From positions 1 to 58,606 of the IMG/VR virus record IMGVR_UViG_3300027844_000607: a DNA stretch of 58,606 nucleotides; one strand, written 5' to 3'. The notes below the pieces were generated by a model, which did no database searches, had not been told where the DNA came from, and worked only from the letters and a program-made list of their open reading frames with translations. Every line of letters starts with the position of its first letter. Positions within the stretch are counted from its first letter, which is position 1. This document shows positions 15,355 to 23,729 of the stretch, in pieces. The translations under genes were made by a program, and so were the position numbers. The stretch comes from a virus.

Positions 15355-17058
15355 CTATTTTCTCAGCATGGTGAAGCCGCGATCTTTAATAAAATGTAAC
15401 ACATGATGAAATTTGTCAATCAACTGATCCGTCTTGTGTGAAATGACAAAGACGTTCGCCTTCTCCAACGATTGAATGATCTTCAAGAACTCTTCGGTGC
15501 CGGACGCGTCTAATGAAGAGTCGAAGACCTCGTCGAGTACGAGTATGTTACACGCGGCACTGTTCTTCATTCGCGCCACCGCTCGCCATGTGAGCAGCAA
15601 CGCCAAGTCAATGCGCTTCTTCTCTCCTTCGCTGAACGAGTCATAAGCAAACTCTTCACGGTGGCTCGACTGGATATGTTCATTAAACTCCGTGTCAAGC
15701 GTGAAGTGAATGGGAAAGTCCATTGATGTCAGATAGAAATTGATCTGCTTGTTAATGATCGGCAAATAGTGTTTGATGATCCGTGACTTGATACCGCTAT
15801 CCTTGAGCAGCGTGTTTGCCGTGTCTAAAATGGCGCGACGGCGGGATACACTTTCATGCTCTACTGTCACCTCGGCAATGCGGGCCACGATCTCGCCAAT
15901 GTCTATCGTCTTGGTCGCGGTCGGTGTTTGTACCGCGGCGTGTTCCGCTTGTAGCTCCGACAACCGCCGTGTGTGCATCGGCGTCTGCACCGTCACCGTG
16001 TGGAGTTCCTGACTTAACGTGTTTGCTTCCTGCAAGTCGTTGTCGTATCCTTGCACCAGCAGGTCATACTTCTCCACCAACCCACGACACTGATCCACGG
16101 CCGTCTGCGTGTCTGTTTCTTTACGAGTGAGGCGTGCGTATTTGCTGTCCTTGAACGTTTCAGTAATCGGCTGAGCGCACGTCGGGCATTCATCGTGAGA
16201 CTCATAGAAGTTTCGTTCTTTGGTCAACTTCTTTGCGCGTGTTTCGATTTCTTTGCGTGTCTGCCGAAACTCCCGTGCCTTGACCGATGCTTTGTCTACG
16301 GCATCTTTCACCACATCAAACACGGCAATAGATTCACGCAACGCCTCGGCACGGTCTTGTAGTTCCACCAACGTGGCCTGGGTTTTCTGAATAGTAGCAT
16401 CGATGTTCGCCAGGCGCTCGTCAATGTCTTCCTGCGCCTGCGCCGTGAAGTTTTCCGACATGCGTTTCTGTTCATCGAACAACGTTCGCTGTTGCATCAG
16501 GCTATCGATTTTCGTTTTCACTGTCGCAAGTTCGTCTTTCGTCAGCGACGCCATCGCAGAGAAGATTTCAATGTCGAGCAGGTCTTCAACGATTTCACGA
16601 CGCACTGTCGGCGACAAGCGCATGAACGGCACATAGGACGCGCTCCCGAGAACCACAATCTGAAGAAAGGATTTGTGGTTCATGCCGATAATATGATCTT
16701 CTAACATCCGCTGATAATCGTTTAACGATGCGGGTTGTGGTAACAACACGCCATCCTGATGAATCTCAAACACATTTGGTTTGATACCACGCCTGATGTA
16801 GTAGGCATGTTCGCCCACATTAAACCAGAGTTCCACCACGGCGTCGCGTTTATTAGTTGTATTCACAAGCAGCGGTTTGTTGATGCTCCGCAACGCCCGA
16901 CCGAACAAGGCGAAGCACACGGCTTCCGTCATCGTGGACTTGCCCGCACCGTTGCGGCCGACGATCAACGTCGAGGCGTGTCGGTTCAACGGCACCTCTA
17001 TCGGAACGTTGCCTGTCGCTAGAAAATTTTGGTATTTCACGCGATCAAAAATAATCAT
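15355..17058 (-). CDS. 46: Recombination nuclease subunit gp46 (SbcC/Rad50-like, 567 aa)
   Basis: ATPase subunit of the gp46/gp47 complex that resects double-strand ends for recombination-dependent replication. Walker A GRNGAGKS is at residues 34-41. Two coiled-coil arms surround a zinc hook CPTC near residue 300. The ABC signature SEGEKKR and Walker B LVLDEVFDSSLD are near residues 480 and 520. Length matches T4 gp46 (560 aa). It follows gp47 by 5 bases in the gp55-gp47-gp46 operon. Confidence 0.95.
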   Translation of the reverse strand: MIIFDRVKYQNFLATGNVPIEVPLNRHASTLIVGRNGAGKSTMTEAVCFALFGRALRSINKPLLVNTTNKRDAVVELWFNVGEHAYYIRRGIKPNVFEIHQDGVLLPQPASLNDYQRMLEDHIIGMNHKSFLQIVVLGSASYVPFMRLSPTVRREIVEDLLDIEIFSAMASLTKDELATVKTKIDSLMQQRTLFDEQKRMSENFTAQAQEDIDERLANIDATIQKTQATLVELQDRAEALRESIAVFDVVKDAVDKASVKAREFRQTRKEIETRAKKLTKERNFYESHDECPTCAQPITETFKDSKYARLTRKETDTQTAVDQCRGLVEKYDLLVQGYDNDLQEANTLSQELHTVTVQTPMHTRRLSELQAEHAAVQTPTATKTIDIGEIVARIAEVTVEHESVSRRRAILDTANTLLKDSGIKSRIIKHYLPIINKQINFYLTSMDFPIHFTLDTEFNEHIQSSHREEFAYDSFSEGEKKRIDLALLLTWRAVARMKNSAACNILVLDEVFDSSLDASGTEEFLKIIQSLEKANVFVISHKTDQLIDKFHHVLHFIKDRGFTMLRK

Positions 17059-17063
17059 CTAAT

Positions 17064-18161
17064 CTATTGTACTCGGGCAGATTGTGTCACCGACATGGCA
17101 TCGCGATAGACATCTTGTAGATACCGTTGGAGTTCTTTCTTGTCACACGTTACGGATAAACTATCCACGTAATCTTCCATCAAGGTGAGCGTATCAATAT
17201 CCGTCGAAAGATCATCGGCCGTCGCCTCTTGTGTCATCAACGCCACGTCATCCACGACCATTACATCTTGAGCATTCACTTTCGCCAATGCGTCCATTAA
17301 CAAGTCAAACCAATACGGTTGTGCCTTGGACTTCACGACAACTTTCACATAGGCATCGTGGTGTGGTGACGCCGGATCCATGACCGTTTGAATGAGCTTT
17401 TCGATATACTGCGGGGGCTGATCCGCGTCATCATACATCATTCGCACAAACATGCTGTACGGGTTCTCGATGAACGTGAGAACGCACGTCTCCGTGTCGA
17501 ATAAATGGAAGCCGCGGGGGTCACGGTAATCACTCCACATCATCGAATATGGTGCGCCAAGATACTGTATCGGGTGCCGTGATGACCGATGATGAAAGTG
17601 TCCTGACATGACAAGCCCAAACCGATCAAACAACGCAGGATCCATTCCCTCATGAGCGGGCATGCCGCGGTACATCAAAAAGCCTTGCATTTGCATATGT
17701 CCAAGGACAACAGCACACGCAGAGGTTTCGATCAGCCGCATGGATTCCTCACGATTGCTCTCACAAATCCACGGAAGCAGAAGAATCCCACGGCCGTCAA
17801 CATCGATTTCCACGGGCCGACTGTGGATGCGAATTGTGCTATCGTGTCGGTACAATTCTTCTACAGAATTGATCTCGGTACTCTCACGAAGAAAGCAATC
17901 ATGGTTGCCAACGATCACGTCCTCAACAATACCACGCTGCCGCAATGGTACACGATACGATTCTTCGACGAACCGTGCGGTCGCAAAGTTAATATACTTT
18001 CGACGGTCGCCATAATCACCCCCGTGCAAGACGCGAGTAATGCCGTGCGTATCCAACGTTGGAAAGAATACGTGGTCAAAGAATTTCTTCTGTGACATAC
18101 GCATGGCGTCGCTATCGTTTCGCACACCGAAATGGGTGTCCGTGATGATCGCTACGTTCAA
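17064..18161 (-). CDS. 47: Recombination nuclease subunit gp47 (SbcD/Mre11-like, 365 aa)
   Basis: Metallophosphoesterase nuclease partner of gp46. The metal-binding motifs appear in order: DTHFG near residue 8, GGDYGDR near residue 47, GNHDC near residue 84 and GHFHHRSS near residue 195. The C-terminal region should contact the gp46 coiled-coil base. Length is close to T4 gp47 (339 aa). Its start overlaps the gp55 stop by ATGA. Confidence 0.95.
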   Translation of the reverse strand: MNVAIITDTHFGVRNDSDAMRMSQKKFFDHVFFPTLDTHGITRVLHGGDYGDRRKYINFATARFVEESYRVPLRQRGIVEDVIVGNHDCFLRESTEINSVEELYRHDSTIRIHSRPVEIDVDGRGILLLPWICESNREESMRLIETSACAVVLGHMQMQGFLMYRGMPAHEGMDPALFDRFGLVMSGHFHHRSSRHPIQYLGAPYSMMWSDYRDPRGFHLFDTETCVLTFIENPYSMFVRMMYDDADQPPQYIEKLIQTVMDPASPHHDAYVKVVVKSKAQPYWFDLLMDALAKVNAQDVMVVDDVALMTQEATADDLSTDIDTLTLMEDYVDSLSVTCDKKELQRYLQDVYRDAMSVTQSARVQ

Positions 18162-18697
18162 GCAACCACCGATTTTTTACTCACGCGGCGCCGGTCCCGC
18201 CGCCTGTCCGTATACTCGTCAAACTTCCGAATAAATTCCTGTACGTTTTCAAACGACAGTAGTTCTGTATCGATATGAAAATGTCCGGCGCCATCCGGTG
18301 AGGTTTGTGTGGTCCCCGACACAATCGCGTTCTCAATCAGTTTATATTTTAGATAGGTATGTTTGCGTTCGCGTTGAATACGTCGGACGAAGGCATAGTA
18401 GATAACCGAGGTGAAATAGCCGAACGGATTCTTCGATTTGCGTGGATTGAAATTGTGCATATACATCAAACAATTTTCCACGCCATCGCTGACCATATCT
18501 TCACGAAATGTGTAGTTGATGAAGTTCGGTCGATACGACAGATGGGTCGCAATTTTCAGAAAACATTCGCCAACAAATTCAGGAATGGGTGGGTTCTTTC
18601 GTCCGCGCTTTTTCGTCTTAAAGCACGCACTTCGGAATTCCGTCAATGCTTTTAGGAATGCCTTGTTGTCGATGTAGTGTTCAGTGGGTTTCGCCAT
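18158..18697 (-). CDS. 55: Late-transcription sigma factor gp55 (179 aa)
   Basis: Directs host RNA polymerase to late promoters together with gp33 and the sliding clamp. The conserved core REDMVSDGVENCLMYMHNF followed by NPFGYFTSVIYYAFVRRIQ is the diverged sigma region 2 typical of gp55. The start is ATG 18697 (MAKPTEHY), which has GGAGG five bases upstream, rather than the earlier in-frame start at 18718. A consensus sigma70 promoter precedes it. The encoded protein fits the CTAAATA/ATAAATA boxes seen across the window. Confidence 0.93.
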   Translation of the reverse strand: MAKPTEHYIDNKAFLKALTEFRSACFKTKKRGRKNPPIPEFVGECFLKIATHLSYRPNFINYTFREDMVSDGVENCLMYMHNFNPRKSKNPFGYFTSVIYYAFVRRIQRERKHTYLKYKLIENAIVSGTTQTSPDGAGHFHIDTELLSFENVQEFIRKFDEYTDRRRDRRRVSKKSVVA

Positions 18698-18741
18698 AGG
18701 CCTCCAAATGTGAAACAAAATTTATACAAAACAAGATCTCT

Positions 18742-18770
18742 ATAGTAACAGACGGCCGCCTCTCTGTCAA
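18742..18770 (-). promoter_or_regulatory. Strong sigma70-like promoter TTGACA-17-TACTAT for gp55 operon
   Basis: On the minus strand the -35 is the perfect TTGACA (18765-18770), the spacer is 17 bases, and the -10 TACTAT (18742-18747) is preceded by TGT. It lies about 45 bases upstream of the gp55 ATG, so the late sigma factor and gp46/47 are expressed by host polymerase. Confidence 0.75.
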
Positions 18771-18789
18771 CTCATGCACCAAAGTTTGC

Positions 18790-18836
18790 CAACCCAAATT
18801 TGGGAAGAGGGGGGGGATAAAGGGGGGGGAGATGGG
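18790..18836 (+). other. Palindrome plus twin G8 runs in non-coding region
   Basis: CCCAAATTTGGG (a perfect 12-bp palindrome at 18793-18804) is followed by two runs of eight G separated by five bases and then GATGGG. On the plus strand this could fold into a G-quadruplex-like structure. It lies in the 0.42-kb gap between gp55 and uvsW with no convincing gene. A replication or recombination site is conceivable. Confidence 0.55.
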
Positions 18837-18860
18837 TCTTAATTATTATTAGGCCTTTAC

Positions 18861-18909
18861 TAGATCTAAATAAACTAGAACTTAAGAAACCAGATCTAAA
18901 GAAACTAGT
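18861..18909. repeat. Short direct repeats in the gp55-uvsW gap
   Basis: AGATCTAAATAAACTAG (18872-18888 region) and AGATCTAAAGAAACTAG (18892-18908 region) differ at one base in 17 and flank a short spacer with CTTAAG. The first copy contains a plus-strand CTAAATA. The rest of the gap to 19115 holds no gene that I can support; a 71-residue minus-strand frame through the G-runs looks spurious. Confidence 0.6.
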
Positions 18910-19115
18910 GCCCGTAGGGAAACTCGCGGCATCGCTACGCGTCGTTTTAGGCGGCTCAAAATACGCTACCCTTAGCTGACTATACATGCGTGTCTGTTTT
19001 TGCGCCTAGCGAGCGGCTAAGACGGTCTAAGACATACTCCACACATTTATTCAACCCCATAAAATGACTTCAGCTACATCAGACTGGATTTTTGGAATAT
19101 CGGCATACTTGTCCA

Positions 19116-20579
19116 CTAGTGTTTTTTTTCCTTTGAAATAGTATGCATCCATTGATCAAGATCGAGTTGGAGCAACGTATATGGAAATTCCTCTGCGGCG
19201 TAATACTGCACCCGCTGTTCGGCATGTCGAAATGTGTGATTGACGGATGCGCCGATCCGGAGGTCATCTACAAAATCAATTAAGGTGGCATAAGATTTGG
19301 TGGCATGCAACCGCAAACTCCGACCAATAGACTGAAGAACCCGAATCTTGCTTTTTGACGGGCTAGCGAATATAATCATATGAAGGTTGGGAATGTTAAC
19401 ACCGGTTGCCATGGTCCCATATGACGCCACAATAATTTGTTGTTCTCCATTGGTGACCCATTGACGAATTCGTTCACGTTCATCCGCAACCACTTCACCC
19501 GAAACAAAATGCACACCGCGGTCTGGTGCCAGTTCTTGTATACGTTGATACAACGGCTTCCCATGCTTCTCGACAAAGTTGAAAAGCACCAACACATTCC
19601 CTTTGGCATTCGCTGCCATCTGCGACACGATCTCCAAACGTGTGGGATGCGTGACCAGAAATTCTACCTCATCCTGATACAACGATTTTCGAAAATCTTT
19701 ACACACATCAGGTGGATATGTCAACACACACATTTTCACTCGCAACGGCGTCAGATCTTTACTTGCGACCAAGTCTTTGGTGGTCGTAACTTTCGTCACA
19801 CTGCCAAAGAGGCCTTCCAGAATAAGTCTATGCGCTTGTGTGTCATCCAACGTGCCGGTGAAACCGAAACGGTACGGCGATTGCGTACACTTTTCCAACA
19901 ACCCCGTCAACGACTTGGCTTTTGCTAGATGGACCTCATCCACAATGACACAACGGAATTGGCCGAAATAGTTTTGGGGCAGATCGTAAATGGATTGCCA
20001 TGTAGATACTACGACCTTTGCGGTCACGTCTTTTGAACGACCGCCTTGAATAGTTTGTACCTCCGCAACATCCATGCCGTAAGATGCGAAGTCCGACACC
20101 ATCTGTGCCACAAGCCCGGTGGTTGGGACCACAATCAACGTGGGTTCATCCAACATACGCATCAATAAATAAATGATCAAGGACTTGCCACTACCCGTAG
20201 GGGACAAGACAATACCACGTTTGTCCCGTAGCATCGCCTCAATCGCTTGTAGTTGATAGACCCGTGGGGTTAGGGGTAACTCATGCACCAACGCCTCAAG
20301 CGCACTGTGGACGAGATCTGACGGGGTGTGTGGTACGTCGTTGGTAACAGGGTAACTACGTTGTTGAGCAAACTCTAACACACGCGGCAGCAAACCACGA
20401 TAAATGAGATGTCCCCGAAGTTTGAAGAGGTGGATCTTGCCCGTCCAGTGCCGCTTCTTGAATGCAGGCATGAACTTGGCGCCCGGAATTTCATATGAAA
20501 AATAATCACTCAATTCGTGCGCGATGTGGTCATCACAATCAATGCGGATCCACACATCATTCACGGGCACAATATTCAT
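19116..20579 (-). CDS. uvsW: DNA/RNA helicase UvsW (487 aa)
   Basis: SF2 helicase that unwinds R-loops and branched DNA, shifting T4-type phages from origin- to recombination-dependent replication. Motif I SPTGSGKS is at residues 126-133, motif II VDEVHLAK near 210, and the C-terminal RecA domain has GVNIPNLHMIIFA and QSIGRSLR. The small N-terminal domain (GAKFMPAFKKRHWTGKIHLF) is the UvsW-specific one. I use the ATG at 20579 (MNIVPVND), which follows an ATAAATA box, instead of a longer start inside the divergent region. T4 UvsW is of similar size. Confidence 0.93.
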   Translation of the reverse strand: MNIVPVNDVWIRIDCDDHIAHELSDYFSYEIPGAKFMPAFKKRHWTGKIHLFKLRGHLIYRGLLPRVLEFAQQRSYPVTNDVPHTPSDLVHSALEALVHELPLTPRVYQLQAIEAMLRDKRGIVLSPTGSGKSLIIYLLMRMLDEPTLIVVPTTGLVAQMVSDFASYGMDVAEVQTIQGGRSKDVTAKVVVSTWQSIYDLPQNYFGQFRCVIVDEVHLAKAKSLTGLLEKCTQSPYRFGFTGTLDDTQAHRLILEGLFGSVTKVTTTKDLVASKDLTPLRVKMCVLTYPPDVCKDFRKSLYQDEVEFLVTHPTRLEIVSQMAANAKGNVLVLFNFVEKHGKPLYQRIQELAPDRGVHFVSGEVVADERERIRQWVTNGEQQIIVASYGTMATGVNIPNLHMIIFASPSKSKIRVLQSIGRSLRLHATKSYATLIDFVDDLRIGASVNHTFRHAEQRVQYYAAEEFPYTLLQLDLDQWMHTISKEKKH

Positions 20580-20584
20580 ATGCT

Positions 20585-20592
20585 TATTTATG
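20585..20592 (-). promoter_or_regulatory. Late-type promoter box CATAAATA before uvsW
   Basis: CATAAATA on the minus strand is 6 bases upstream of the uvsW ATG, in the context ATAAATAaGCATATG, which matches the tail-fibre promoters. T4 uvsW is also late-expressed. Confidence 0.6.
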
Positions 20593-20613
20593 GGTGGACT
20601 AACTACGTCATAT

Positions 20614-21411
20614 ATGAAAATCTTTGATTGCATTACGTTTTATCGCGAACTTGAATTACTTGATCTTCGACTTATGGAACTCTATGACGTGGTGGATCAT
20701 TTCGTTATTGTCGAAGCAACTCGTACGCATCAAGGTCGACCTCATGAGCCTGTGTTTCATACTCACCGAGAACGATTCGCACCCTATCTCGACAAGATCA
20801 TTCATGTGCTTGTCGAGGACTTGCCTGTTTACAAACATCAAACCAAAACGGTGCGTTCTCGGACTGGTTATGTTCCGTATGCGGATTGGCGCCCGGAACA
20901 TTTCAGCCGGAACGCCATTCAACGCGGACTTGACCGAGGCGGTGCCGCGTTCGGGGATCGCATTCTCATTTCAGACTCAGATGAAATTCCCTCTCGCGAC
21001 ATGGTGCTGGCCGAAGCGCCACGGCCAGAAAACGTAGCGTTCATTCATGATCTCTATTACTATTATATCAATACCAAGTGGGTTGCGGATCAGTGGCACG
21101 GAACAGTGATGGTCACATACGGCAGCGTTCCGTCATGTCAATATGCACGGGATCATAAACGGAAGATGCGACGAAAGGTGCTAGACGGCATTCATTGTTC
21201 GTATGCGGGTGTTGTTGAAGAGATCACGGCGAAGTTGGAGAACTTTACACACGCTCACGAATATGGATCGGCCGAGAAAACGAAACTCGCGCAGCGCCGC
21301 GCTGCTCTGATTGATCCACTGGGTCGCGGACCATTAACCGTCGTGTCGCCACCCGCATTTCACGCGATGCCTGCGTTCACAGAGAAATACCCGCACTTTG
21401 TTTATCGCTAA
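20614..21411 (+). CDS. GT17-family glycosyltransferase (265 aa)
   Basis: The protein starts MKIFDCITFYRELELLDLRL and continues VDHFVIVEATRTHQGRP, the signature of glycosyltransferase family 17 (N-acetylglucosaminyltransferase III-like). RILISDSDEIPSR near residue 120 is the DXD-type metal site, and KMRRKVLDGIHCSYAGV follows. The ATG at 20614 gives the family's normal N-terminus; an upstream in-frame extension into uvsW is rejected. It is one of few plus-strand genes, and its 3' end overlaps the IscU-like gene by 35 bases on the opposite strand. Confidence 0.85.
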   Translation: MKIFDCITFYRELELLDLRLMELYDVVDHFVIVEATRTHQGRPHEPVFHTHRERFAPYLDKIIHVLVEDLPVYKHQTKTVRSRTGYVPYADWRPEHFSRNAIQRGLDRGGAAFGDRILISDSDEIPSRDMVLAEAPRPENVAFIHDLYYYYINTKWVADQWHGTVMVTYGSVPSCQYARDHKRKMRRKVLDGIHCSYAGVVEEITAKLENFTHAHEYGSAEKTKLAQRRAALIDPLGRGPLTVVSPPAFHAMPAFTEKYPHFVYR

Positions 21412-21817
21412 TTTCGCTTTCGCTTTCGCTCTCTTCCGCTTGCTTCTTCTTGTAGTTGTCAATCGCGGCCTTGATCGCATCTTCGGCAAGCACCGAGCAA
21501 TGAATTTTTACTGGCGGGAGTGCTAGTTCGGTAACGATGTCGGTGTTCTTGATGTCCATTGCCTCTTGGACGGTTTTGCCCTTGAGCCACTCTGTCGCCA
21601 GACTGGAACTGGCAATTGCAGAACCACACCCAAACGTCTTGAACTTTGCGTCATCGATGATGCCCGTCTTTGGATTGATCTGCACCTGTAGCTTCATGAC
21701 ATCACCGCACTCTGGCGCACCAACTAAACCGGTGCCCACGTTCATGTCATTCTTTGGAAGCGAGCCGACGTTGCGCGGATGCTCGTAGTGGTCAATCACC
21801 TTATCTGAGTAAGCCAT
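21377..21817 (-). CDS. IscU/NifU-N-like iron-sulfur cluster scaffold (146 aa)
   Basis: Closely resembles cellular IscU: the three ligand cysteines are present at C37 (APECGDV, with the flexible Asp39), C64 (TFGCGSAIASS) and C107 (KIHCSVLAEDAI). It starts YSDKVIDHYEHPRNVG as IscU does. The usual LPPVK chaperone-binding motif is present as ALPPVKIHC. The C-terminus carries a Ser-Glu repeat tail not found in normal IscU. It could build [2Fe-2S] clusters for phage or host enzymes during infection. No IscS, HscA or IscA lies in the window. Confidence 0.9.
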   Translation of the reverse strand: MAYSDKVIDHYEHPRNVGSLPKNDMNVGTGLVGAPECGDVMKLQVQINPKTGIIDDAKFKTFGCGSAIASSSLATEWLKGKTVQEAMDIKNTDIVTELALPPVKIHCSVLAEDAIKAAIDNYKKKQAEESESESEISDKQSAGISL

Positions 21818-21837
21818 GTCTTTGTTTCCCTCTGTCG

Positions 21838-22650
21838 TTAATTAGGTTCGTCATCCGGCGCGCCGCGGGAAAGTATGTGAACGGGTCGAGCATAACGGAC
21901 CCCGCTGCTGCTGCCTTTGTGGAGAAGTATCCATATTTCATCTTTCGTCAACCACTCAATACCCTCATTCGCGACAAGCACATTGTTGCGAATGTTCTCA
22001 TCATAGATCGCCGTCGCTTTTGCGTGGGCCTCCTCGCGTGTTAGCTGAAGGCGATAGTGTTCGAGTTTTTGCTTCCACGGCGTACGAATCATATCCAACA
22101 TGTTGTCTAGATCGTACGTGCCCTGTGTCAGCCCGCGGCGTAACAGTCGCAACAGGAGATCTTTATCTTCTCGGCCGTAGAATTCGAACCTCTCGTCAAA
22201 GCCGCCTGCTGCGTATAACAAGTCACGTCGAGTGGTGAATATTCCGATGTATCCCGTGGTTTGTGACCGCAGCAGATCACATTGTGTTTCCATCAAGCGT
22301 GTGCGAATGGCTTGAAAGAAGTTCTCGCGGGGGAGAATGTCCGTTGCGCTAAGGATGACGTATTCACCATCGGATACCCGTAACGAAAGGTTTCGAGCAT
22401 TAGCCATGTGGTAGTGGTCACGGTCGCGATAGATGACATGGACAAATTGATTTGGTGCGTCCAATTTATGTAACCACGGCGAGAGCATCGGTGCGAGTGA
22501 TGGCTGCTTACCGTAGTCTACAATTATGATCTCTACGGGCGGGCTCGCGTTCGCCGCAGTGATGATGTGCGGAAGCGCCTGTTCTAAATCATCCTCGCGT
22601 TGATGACACGGAATCGTGTAACTAAGTAGCGCGTTCGTAGTATTTATCAT
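21838..22650 (-). CDS. GT2 glycosyltransferase with galactosyltransferase-type C-motif (270 aa)
   Basis: GT-A domain: LSYTIPCHQREDDLEQAL at the N-terminus, VEIIIVDYGKQ for nucleotide binding, and ANARNLSLRVSDGEYVILSATD with the acidic metal site in altered form (SATD). GGFDERFEFYGREDKDLLLRL near residue 165 matches the C-terminal motif of polypeptide-GalNAc/galactosyl-type enzymes (Glyco_transf_7C). It is downstream of the sugar acetyltransferase and overlaps it by 29 bases, so the two probably act in one glycan pathway. Confidence 0.8.
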   Translation of the reverse strand: MINTTNALLSYTIPCHQREDDLEQALPHIITAANASPPVEIIIVDYGKQPSLAPMLSPWLHKLDAPNQFVHVIYRDRDHYHMANARNLSLRVSDGEYVILSATDILPRENFFQAIRTRLMETQCDLLRSQTTGYIGIFTTRRDLLYAAGGFDERFEFYGREDKDLLLRLLRRGLTQGTYDLDNMLDMIRTPWKQKLEHYRLQLTREEAHAKATAIYDENIRNNVLVANEGIEWLTKDEIWILLHKGSSSGVRYARPVHILSRGAPDDEPN

Positions 22651-23257
22651 GAGGATGACGCTGTGGTTCCGCCGTGCGCTTCATGGTGTTATTGGCGAGA
22701 CATATTGGACAGGTGTGCGATGACATTGGCGACAGGCGAGTTTCCGGATCCGGCATGGTGTGTCCCTGTTTACACACATAACCCATAATGCGAGCGGGGT
22801 TACCGCAAACGAGCGTATGCGTTGGAACAGAACGTGTCACAACCGCCCCTGCCGCGATCATCGCATATTCACCAATAACTATGTTGGCGAGGATGGTAGA
22901 GTGGGCTCCCAGTGACGCGCCTTTCTTGACAGTGGTGTATGCGGGTTCCCAGGGCCCAAATGCGCGTGGCGTGAGGTCGTTGGTGAAGGCGACGTGGGGA
23001 CCGACAAAGACATCATCTTCTAATATCACACCATTGTAGACAGACACGCCGTTCTGAATTTTACAGCGATCACCGATCACTACACCGGTATCAATGTAAG
23101 CGTCTTTACCAATAATACACTCTGCACCTATTTTTGCTCCCGCACGAATATGTGCGAAATGCCAAACGTGCGTGTTCTCACCAATGGTAGCGCCAGATTC
23201 GACAATCGCGGTAGAATGAATTGCCATTTGTGCTTTTAACCATTCCAATGTTGACAT
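22622..23257 (-). CDS. Left-handed beta-helix sugar N-acetyltransferase, WlbB/WbpD-like (211 aa)
   Basis: Hexapeptide-repeat acetyltransferase. The run IHSTAIVESGATIGENTHVW, then HFAHIRAGAKIG, CKIQNGVSVYNGV and DDVFVGPHVAFTNDLTPRA, is characteristic of enzymes that acetylate the 3-amino group of UDP-2-acetamido-3-amino-glucuronic acid in O-antigen synthesis. The C-terminal 45 residues add a Cys pair (CPIC) plus CKQGH, probably a zinc ribbon. I start at ATG 23257 (MSTLEWLK), immediately after the UvsY stop, not at the longer frame overlapping uvsY. Substrate is inferred. Confidence 0.8.
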   Translation of the reverse strand: MSTLEWLKAQMAIHSTAIVESGATIGENTHVWHFAHIRAGAKIGAECIIGKDAYIDTGVVIGDRCKIQNGVSVYNGVILEDDVFVGPHVAFTNDLTPRAFGPWEPAYTTVKKGASLGAHSTILANIVIGEYAMIAAGAVVTRSVPTHTLVCGNPARIMGYVCKQGHTMPDPETRLSPMSSHTCPICLANNTMKRTAEPQRHPHDKYYERAT

Positions 23258-23259
23258 TA

Positions 23260-23694
23260 TTATGTTCCGTGCTTGAACCGTAGGAAGTCGATACAGTTCT
23301 TGATATGATAGTTTCTCTGATGAATCTGTTTTAGAACATCTTCGATGAACCGCAGAACCTCTTCCAAATACACTTTCTTCTTTAGTGCATCCTGTATACC
23401 GGCGTCGCCTTCGATGTAGATCCCGACATTTTGTGAGAGAATTTTTAGCGCCAATGGCGGCCACCCGAGCGTCTCGCGTTCGGCGTCATCCATCTTGCCA
23501 AGAAAGTACTCCCACTTCTGCCGGTAGATTACCTTGTAATCGCTGTCGAGCTTCTTAAACCGCAGTCGTTCGGTGGTGTAGTATCTCCACCATTTGGCGT
23601 GAAGGAGCGGTACGTTTCGCGCCGACTCATCAAGCGCAGATAGGTCAAGCACGGCGTCATCTTTCCATGTATCAAGATATTGATCGAGCGTCAT
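23260..23694 (-). CDS. uvsY: UvsY-like recombination mediator (144 aa)
   Basis: Loads UvsX onto gp32-coated single-stranded DNA. The protein is small and helical, starting MTLDQYLDTWKDDAVLDL, with HAKWWRYYTTERLRFKKLD (basic ssDNA-binding helix), the KWEYFLGKM segment and a C-terminal amphipathic helix ending KNCIDFLRFKHGT, matching T4 UvsY (137 aa) in length and layout. The stop overlaps the start region of the acetyltransferase (TAATAATG). A sigma70-like promoter lies right at its start. Confidence 0.85.
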   Translation of the reverse strand: MTLDQYLDTWKDDAVLDLSALDESARNVPLLHAKWWRYYTTERLRFKKLDSDYKVIYRQKWEYFLGKMDDAERETLGWPPLALKILSQNVGIYIEGDAGIQDALKKKVYLEEVLRFIEDVLKQIHQRNYHIKNCIDFLRFKHGT

Positions 23695-23700
23695 GGGTAT

Positions 23701-23729
23701 ATGATATCACATAAACGTCTTAACTTCAA
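23701..23729 (-). promoter_or_regulatory. Possible sigma70-like promoter TTGAAG-17-TATCAT before uvsY
   Basis: TTGAAG (23724-23729) and TATCAT (23701-23706) are 17 bases apart on the minus strand, with TGTGA before the -10 as in the tmRNA promoter. The predicted start of transcription would be at or beside the uvsY ATG, so the message would be nearly leaderless. It is real only if that is tolerated. Confidence 0.45.

Noticed and set aside
18772-18987. 71-codon minus-strand frame across the G-runs
   Set aside because: It translates the C-runs into PPLYPPPLP and has no ribosome site; the region looks non-coding.
22641-22648. Late-type box GATAAATA at the start of the GT2 gene at 21838
   Set aside because: The match is formed by the first codons of the gene itself (ATG ATA AAT ACT), so it cannot be its promoter.
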